Positions 61,221 through 64,000 of a stretch of 64,000 nt of DNA are shown in pieces; the first letter of the stretch is position 1, and each line of letters begins with the position of its first letter. The stretch covers positions 38,310 through 102,309 of the forward strand of contig DBYO01000020.1 of assembly GCA_002310235.1 (NCBI GenBank), read 5' to 3'. The notes under the pieces are model-generated. The model searched no databases, was not told where the DNA came from, and was given only the letters and a program-made list of their open reading frames with translations. The stretch comes from Bacteroidales bacterium UBA1184. GTDB lineage: Bacteria; Bacteroidota; Bacteroidia; Bacteroidales; ML635J-15. The translations under genes and the position numbers were made by a program.

Positions 61221-62534
61221 ATGCGATTTGATGAACTGACATTGCACGATTGTCTTCACGAGGCTGTCGAATCGTTTGGATTTGACGAGCTTACAAAAAT
61301 ACAGGAGGAGACTTTCCTGCCGGTTGTCGAAGGTCACGACATTATGGCCTGCTCGCAGACTGGCTCGGGAAAGACTGTCGCCTTCCTTTTGCCGATTATG
61401 GAACGAATGCTGCGTTTCCCTAAAAACGGCATCCGTGCGTTGATAATTGCCCCTACACGCGAACTTTGCCTGCAAATCGAGGAACAGATTGAAGGTCTTG
61501 CATATTTTTCGGGTCAGTCGTCGATTGCAATCTACGGCGGAAACGACCAGCAGGGCTTCGGCGACCAGAAAAACGCGCTAGTCAATGGTGTTGACATCGT
61601 TGTTGCAACCCCAGGACGCTTGATTTCGCACCTTAACCTCGGGTATGCCGACTTTTCCACTCTCGACTTCCTTATTCTCGACGAGGCCGACGAAATGCTC
61701 GATATGGGCTTCTATCCCGACATTATGAAGATTGTCGCTCAGATGCCAAAGAAACGACAGTCGCTGATGTTCAGCGCGACAATGCCGCCTCAAATTAAGA
61801 AACTTGCCGAGCAGATTCTAATAGAACCCAAATTTGTTGACCTCAATTTTTCGAAGCCCGCCGCTGAAATCGACCAGAAGGTTTACTTGGTTTACGAAAA
61901 GGACAAGCTGAAGCTCTTGCTTCACACTTTGTCGGAACATAAGGGCGAAAAGGTGATAATTTTTGTCGGTAAGAAGCAGAGCGTAGGGGAGATTTCATCG
62001 TTTCTGCGGATGAATAATTTTCCCAACCGACCGATAAATTCAAACTTTACGCAGGATGAGCGCGAAAATGCAGTCCTCGACTTCAAGAGCGGAAAGACTA
62101 GCATAATCGTTACGACCAACCTGCTTTCGCGTGGTATCGACATCGACAATGTGAACTTGATTTTGAATTACGACATTCCGCATAAGGCAGAGGACTATGT
62201 TCACCGCATCGGACGAACAGCACGTGCAGGGAAGGACGGTCTGGCGATAAGTTTCATCGGCGAAAAGGAAATTGAGCATTTTGCGCGGATTGAGAAACTT
62301 CTTGAGCGCGTTGTCGAGAAGTCGCCTTTGCCCGATGGTTTTGGCGAAGCACCCGAATATGCACCAGGCAAGAAACCATCAAGACGCAGACATGGCGGTT
62401 CGCATCGTGGTGGAAGGCGGTTTGCTGGACAAAGGAAAACTGCACTGAAGAATGCAGAGGGTACTGCAAACGAGGCAAAAACGCGCAGACCGCATCGTCG
62501 CAGAAGACCGAATAAGGAAGCGGTACAGAAATAA
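61221..62534 (+). CDS. DEAD-box ATP-dependent RNA helicase
   Basis: This 437-residue RNA helicase unwinds RNA duplexes in ribosome assembly or mRNA turnover. ATG 61221 is preferred over TTG 61215. Motifs in order: Q motif FGFDELTKIQEETF, I CSQTGSGKT, Ia APTRELCLQ, Ib VATPGRLISHL, II LDEADEMLDMGF, III LMFSATMP, IV VIIFVGKKQS, V TTNLLSRGIDIDNVNL and VI YVHRIGRTARAGK. A basic C-terminal tail (RRRHGGSHRGGRR, then RRPHRRRRPNKEA) would bind RNA; it is low complexity and typical of the RhlE-like group. Which of the RhlE, CshA or DeaD type it is cannot be decided here. Confidence 0.95.
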   Translation: MRFDELTLHDCLHEAVESFGFDELTKIQEETFLPVVEGHDIMACSQTGSGKTVAFLLPIMERMLRFPKNGIRALIIAPTRELCLQIEEQIEGLAYFSGQSSIAIYGGNDQQGFGDQKNALVNGVDIVVATPGRLISHLNLGYADFSTLDFLILDEADEMLDMGFYPDIMKIVAQMPKKRQSLMFSATMPPQIKKLAEQILIEPKFVDLNFSKPAAEIDQKVYLVYEKDKLKLLLHTLSEHKGEKVIIFVGKKQSVGEISSFLRMNNFPNRPINSNFTQDERENAVLDFKSGKTSIIVTTNLLSRGIDIDNVNLILNYDIPHKAEDYVHRIGRTARAGKDGLAISFIGEKEIEHFARIEKLLERVVEKSPLPDGFGEAPEYAPGKKPSRRRHGGSHRGGRRFAGQRKTALKNAEGTANEAKTRRPHRRRRPNKEAVQK

Positions 62535-62618
62535 GGTTTCCATCTGAAATAACAAAGCGCATAATGAAGCTTGTCTTCGCACGGATTCGTGGCTACCAAA
62601 GATTCATTATTGGATACT

Positions 62619-62726
62619 CAACTAAATCCACTAAAATTTTAGCTATTTAGTTGGCTATCTTGCAATTTTTAGAATTTTTATATAGATAGCCAACTAAATC
62701 TTGTTTGAATAGTGTAGATTTAGTTG
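62619..62726. repeat. Alternating inverted repeat array between convergent genes
   Basis: CAACTAAAT and its complement ATTTAGTTG occur four times in alternating orientation, starting at 62619, 62645, 62691 and 62718. The inner pair is 16 bp and perfect (62645-62660 with 62684-62699); an outer pair CAACTAAATC/GATTTAGTTG (62619-62628 with 62717-62726) encloses it. The array lies 3' of both the helicase and the leftward ATPase gene and could act as a bidirectional terminator, but there is no clear T run. Confidence 0.6.
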
Positions 62727-62755
62727 AAAATATAAGTGTCTTTGCTTTGCGATTT

Positions 62756-64000
62756 TTAACCCAGACCAAACAAGTCGTCCATAACAACCTGCCCCTGAAT
62801 GTCACTGGCATACGCATTCTTTGTAAGTCCGTAAGTGCTTATCACAACGATATTTACAGCCTTGCGAGTTCCTGTTTTGGTTTGGAATACACTCGACTTG
62901 TGGCGCAACTCTTCATCGTAGCCCTTTTTGATTTCGTACTTGTCTGAGGCAAATTTCATCTCGCAAAGGTCAATTACATTGTCATCGCGGTCAATTAGCA
63001 TATCAATTTGCACACCAGTTTCATCCTTGCCTTGAGCCTTGTATGTCCACGAGTAAACATTGCTAATTACACCAGCAATGCCAAGAGCTGCCTTTATCTG
63101 TTCAATGTGCAGAAGGCACACCCGTTCGAATGCCAACCCACTCCATGCTGAATAAATCGGTTTCTTTAACGACCGAGACCAGAACTTTACATCTTTTTGC
63201 CTGTTTCCTTGTATAAACTTGAAATAAAACAACGTATAGTTGTCAATTAGTTGATAGATTGTGTCTTTTCTACGTTTGCCAATCGAATTGTAGGCTCTAA
63301 TAAATCCGCATTGCTCAAGGTCGGAAAGGGCGTGCGAAAGAGTTCCACCGTTATCTTCGCCAAGCGCCTCGGCGATTCCCCCACGTGTCATACCGATTTT
63401 TTTGCTACCTAACGCATTGACTATCTGTATGTATATTTGCGGATTGCGGAAAAGTGATGAGTATAGGGCATCAAACTCGTTTCTGAGTTCTGCAGTTTCT
63501 GAAAAAAACAGATAGTCGATGTTTTGCGCCCAGCTAAGTTCACGTTGTAGTAAGCTCCAGTAGAATGGGACACCACCAAGCACCATATATGTTTCGAGGA
63601 TTTGTCGGCGGTTCATACCAAGTTCCCTTGCCTGAGCATACAGTTCACATTCGTGCAAAGAAAACGGCTTTACCTGTATTTGCCGCGTAAGCCTATTATG
63701 CAAGCCACCATAGTTATTTGCTATCTTGCTTACTATCCACGAAGTAGCGCTTCCGCATACTACAAGGACAATATCTTTGCGTGCCGATGCCCAGCCGTTC
63801 CAGAAATGTTCCAATGCCGATACTAAATCCGCCTTTGGCGTGTCCATCCACGGCAGTTCGTCAATGAATACTATTTTCTTGCCAGTTGGAAGTGTGCCGA
63901 GAAAGTTTTCCAATGCGTGGAAAGCATCAAACCAGTTTTTTAGTTTTCTCACTTTGGGTATTCCCGCTTTTTTTAGCGAGTCGGCGAATTCTGACAGCTG
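62756..64000 (-). CDS. AAA-type ATPase with DUF234-like C-terminal part, N-terminal cut by window
   Basis: At least 414 residues of a large Bacteroidota ATPase family are seen on the minus strand; the reading frame is open through base 64000, so the P-loop lies outside. The visible part starts QLSEFADSLKKAGIPKVRKL, followed by Walker B (KIVFIDELPWMDTP), LVVCGSATSWIVSKI (sensor-1-like) and GLHNRLTRQIQVKPFSLHECELY, then a wHTH-type domain (GMTRGGIAEALGEDNGGTLSHALSDLEQCGFI). The C-terminal 150 residues resemble the DUF234 nuclease-like domain with QIDMLIDRDDNVIDLCEMKFA, a possible PD-(D/E)XK core. Family members have no firm role. The gene is convergent with the helicase. Confidence 0.82.
   Translation of the reverse strand, partial: QLSEFADSLKKAGIPKVRKLKNWFDAFHALENFLGTLPTGKKIVFIDELPWMDTPKADLVSALEHFWNGWASARKDIVLVVCGSATSWIVSKIANNYGGLHNRLTRQIQVKPFSLHECELYAQARELGMNRRQILETYMVLGGVPFYWSLLQRELSWAQNIDYLFFSETAELRNEFDALYSSLFRNPQIYIQIVNALGSKKIGMTRGGIAEALGEDNGGTLSHALSDLEQCGFIRAYNSIGKRRKDTIYQLIDNYTLFYFKFIQGNRQKDVKFWSRSLKKPIYSAWSGLAFERVCLLHIEQIKAALGIAGVISNVYSWTYKAQGKDETGVQIDMLIDRDDNVIDLCEMKFASDKYEIKKGYDEELRHKSSVFQTKTGTRKAVNIVVISTYGLTKNAYASDIQGQVVMDDLFGLG

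Noticed and set aside
1..64000. tRNA or rRNA genes
   Set aside because: No TTCGAATC-type T arm with a matching acceptor stem and no rRNA sequence was recognised by eye; a covariance search would be decisive.

Overview
The window comes from a Bacteroidota chromosome, most likely an uncultured member of the Bacteroidales. The evidence is type IX secretion (T9SS) and gliding genes (porU, two porP/sprF, gldJ), T9SS sorting domains on large surface proteins, BspA-type leucine-rich repeat proteins, DUF4834, and repeated upstream motifs of the Bacteroidota form TTTG-N19/20-TAnnTTTG. I see no rRNA or tRNA genes, CRISPR array, phage or integrative element. The left edge cuts a sodium symporter gene and the right edge cuts an AAA-type ATPase gene.

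Layout. 0-3 kb: end of a sodium:neurotransmitter-type symporter, a REP-associated tyrosine transposase (RAYT), and a yicC-gmk pair. 3-8.2 kb: two secreted cyclophilin paralogues, then two adjacent genes that each fuse a ketoacyl synthase III to a short-chain reductase; the second reductase has lost its catalytic Ser and Tyr. 8.2-13.5 kb: a RelE/ParE-type toxin pair, a lipoprotein, a leftward hydrolase operon, an outer-membrane barrel and a TtcA-like tRNA thiolase. 13.5-24.8 kb: T9SS and cell wall, with porU leftward, diverging from porP-gldJ, followed by murF, a GlmU-like gene, rarA and a DUF4268 gene. 24.8-31.2 kb: dipeptidyl peptidase IV, an ADP-forming acyl-CoA synthetase, a palindromic element, a membrane protein, a rod-shaped candidate small RNA and a small secreted cysteine-rich protein. 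31.3-41.1 kb: housekeeping operons (yggS; asnS-rpoN-PAP2-like-DUF4834-lolE-like; beta-CASP hydrolase-fur-purA-PAS). 41.2-57 kb: a second porP/sprF paired with a 1,097-residue protein carrying a gliding-type C-terminal domain, then three tandem BspA-like giant surface proteins with T9SS type A sorting domains. 57-61 kb: three related lipoproteins with a shared C-terminal domain and zero, one or two InlB-type repeats, with a superoxide dismutase between the first and second. 61-64 kb: a DEAD-box RNA helicase and the truncated ATPase.

How it fits together. The T9SS parts (PorU sortase, PorP-type barrels, GldJ) would export and anchor the CTD-bearing proteins encoded 20-40 kb downstream, and the second PorP sits directly next to the cargo it probably serves. 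Short palindromes are a second theme. The RAYT gene carries, in frame and as exactly ten codons, a 30-bp palindrome whose relatives lie between genes at 59.7 and 61.1 kb, so transposase and probable substrate share the window. The most novel-looking items are this self-embedded REP, the tandem synthase-reductase fusions with a dead reductase domain, the stepwise repeat series in the surface protein and lipoprotein families, and the rod-like RNA at 30.5 kb.
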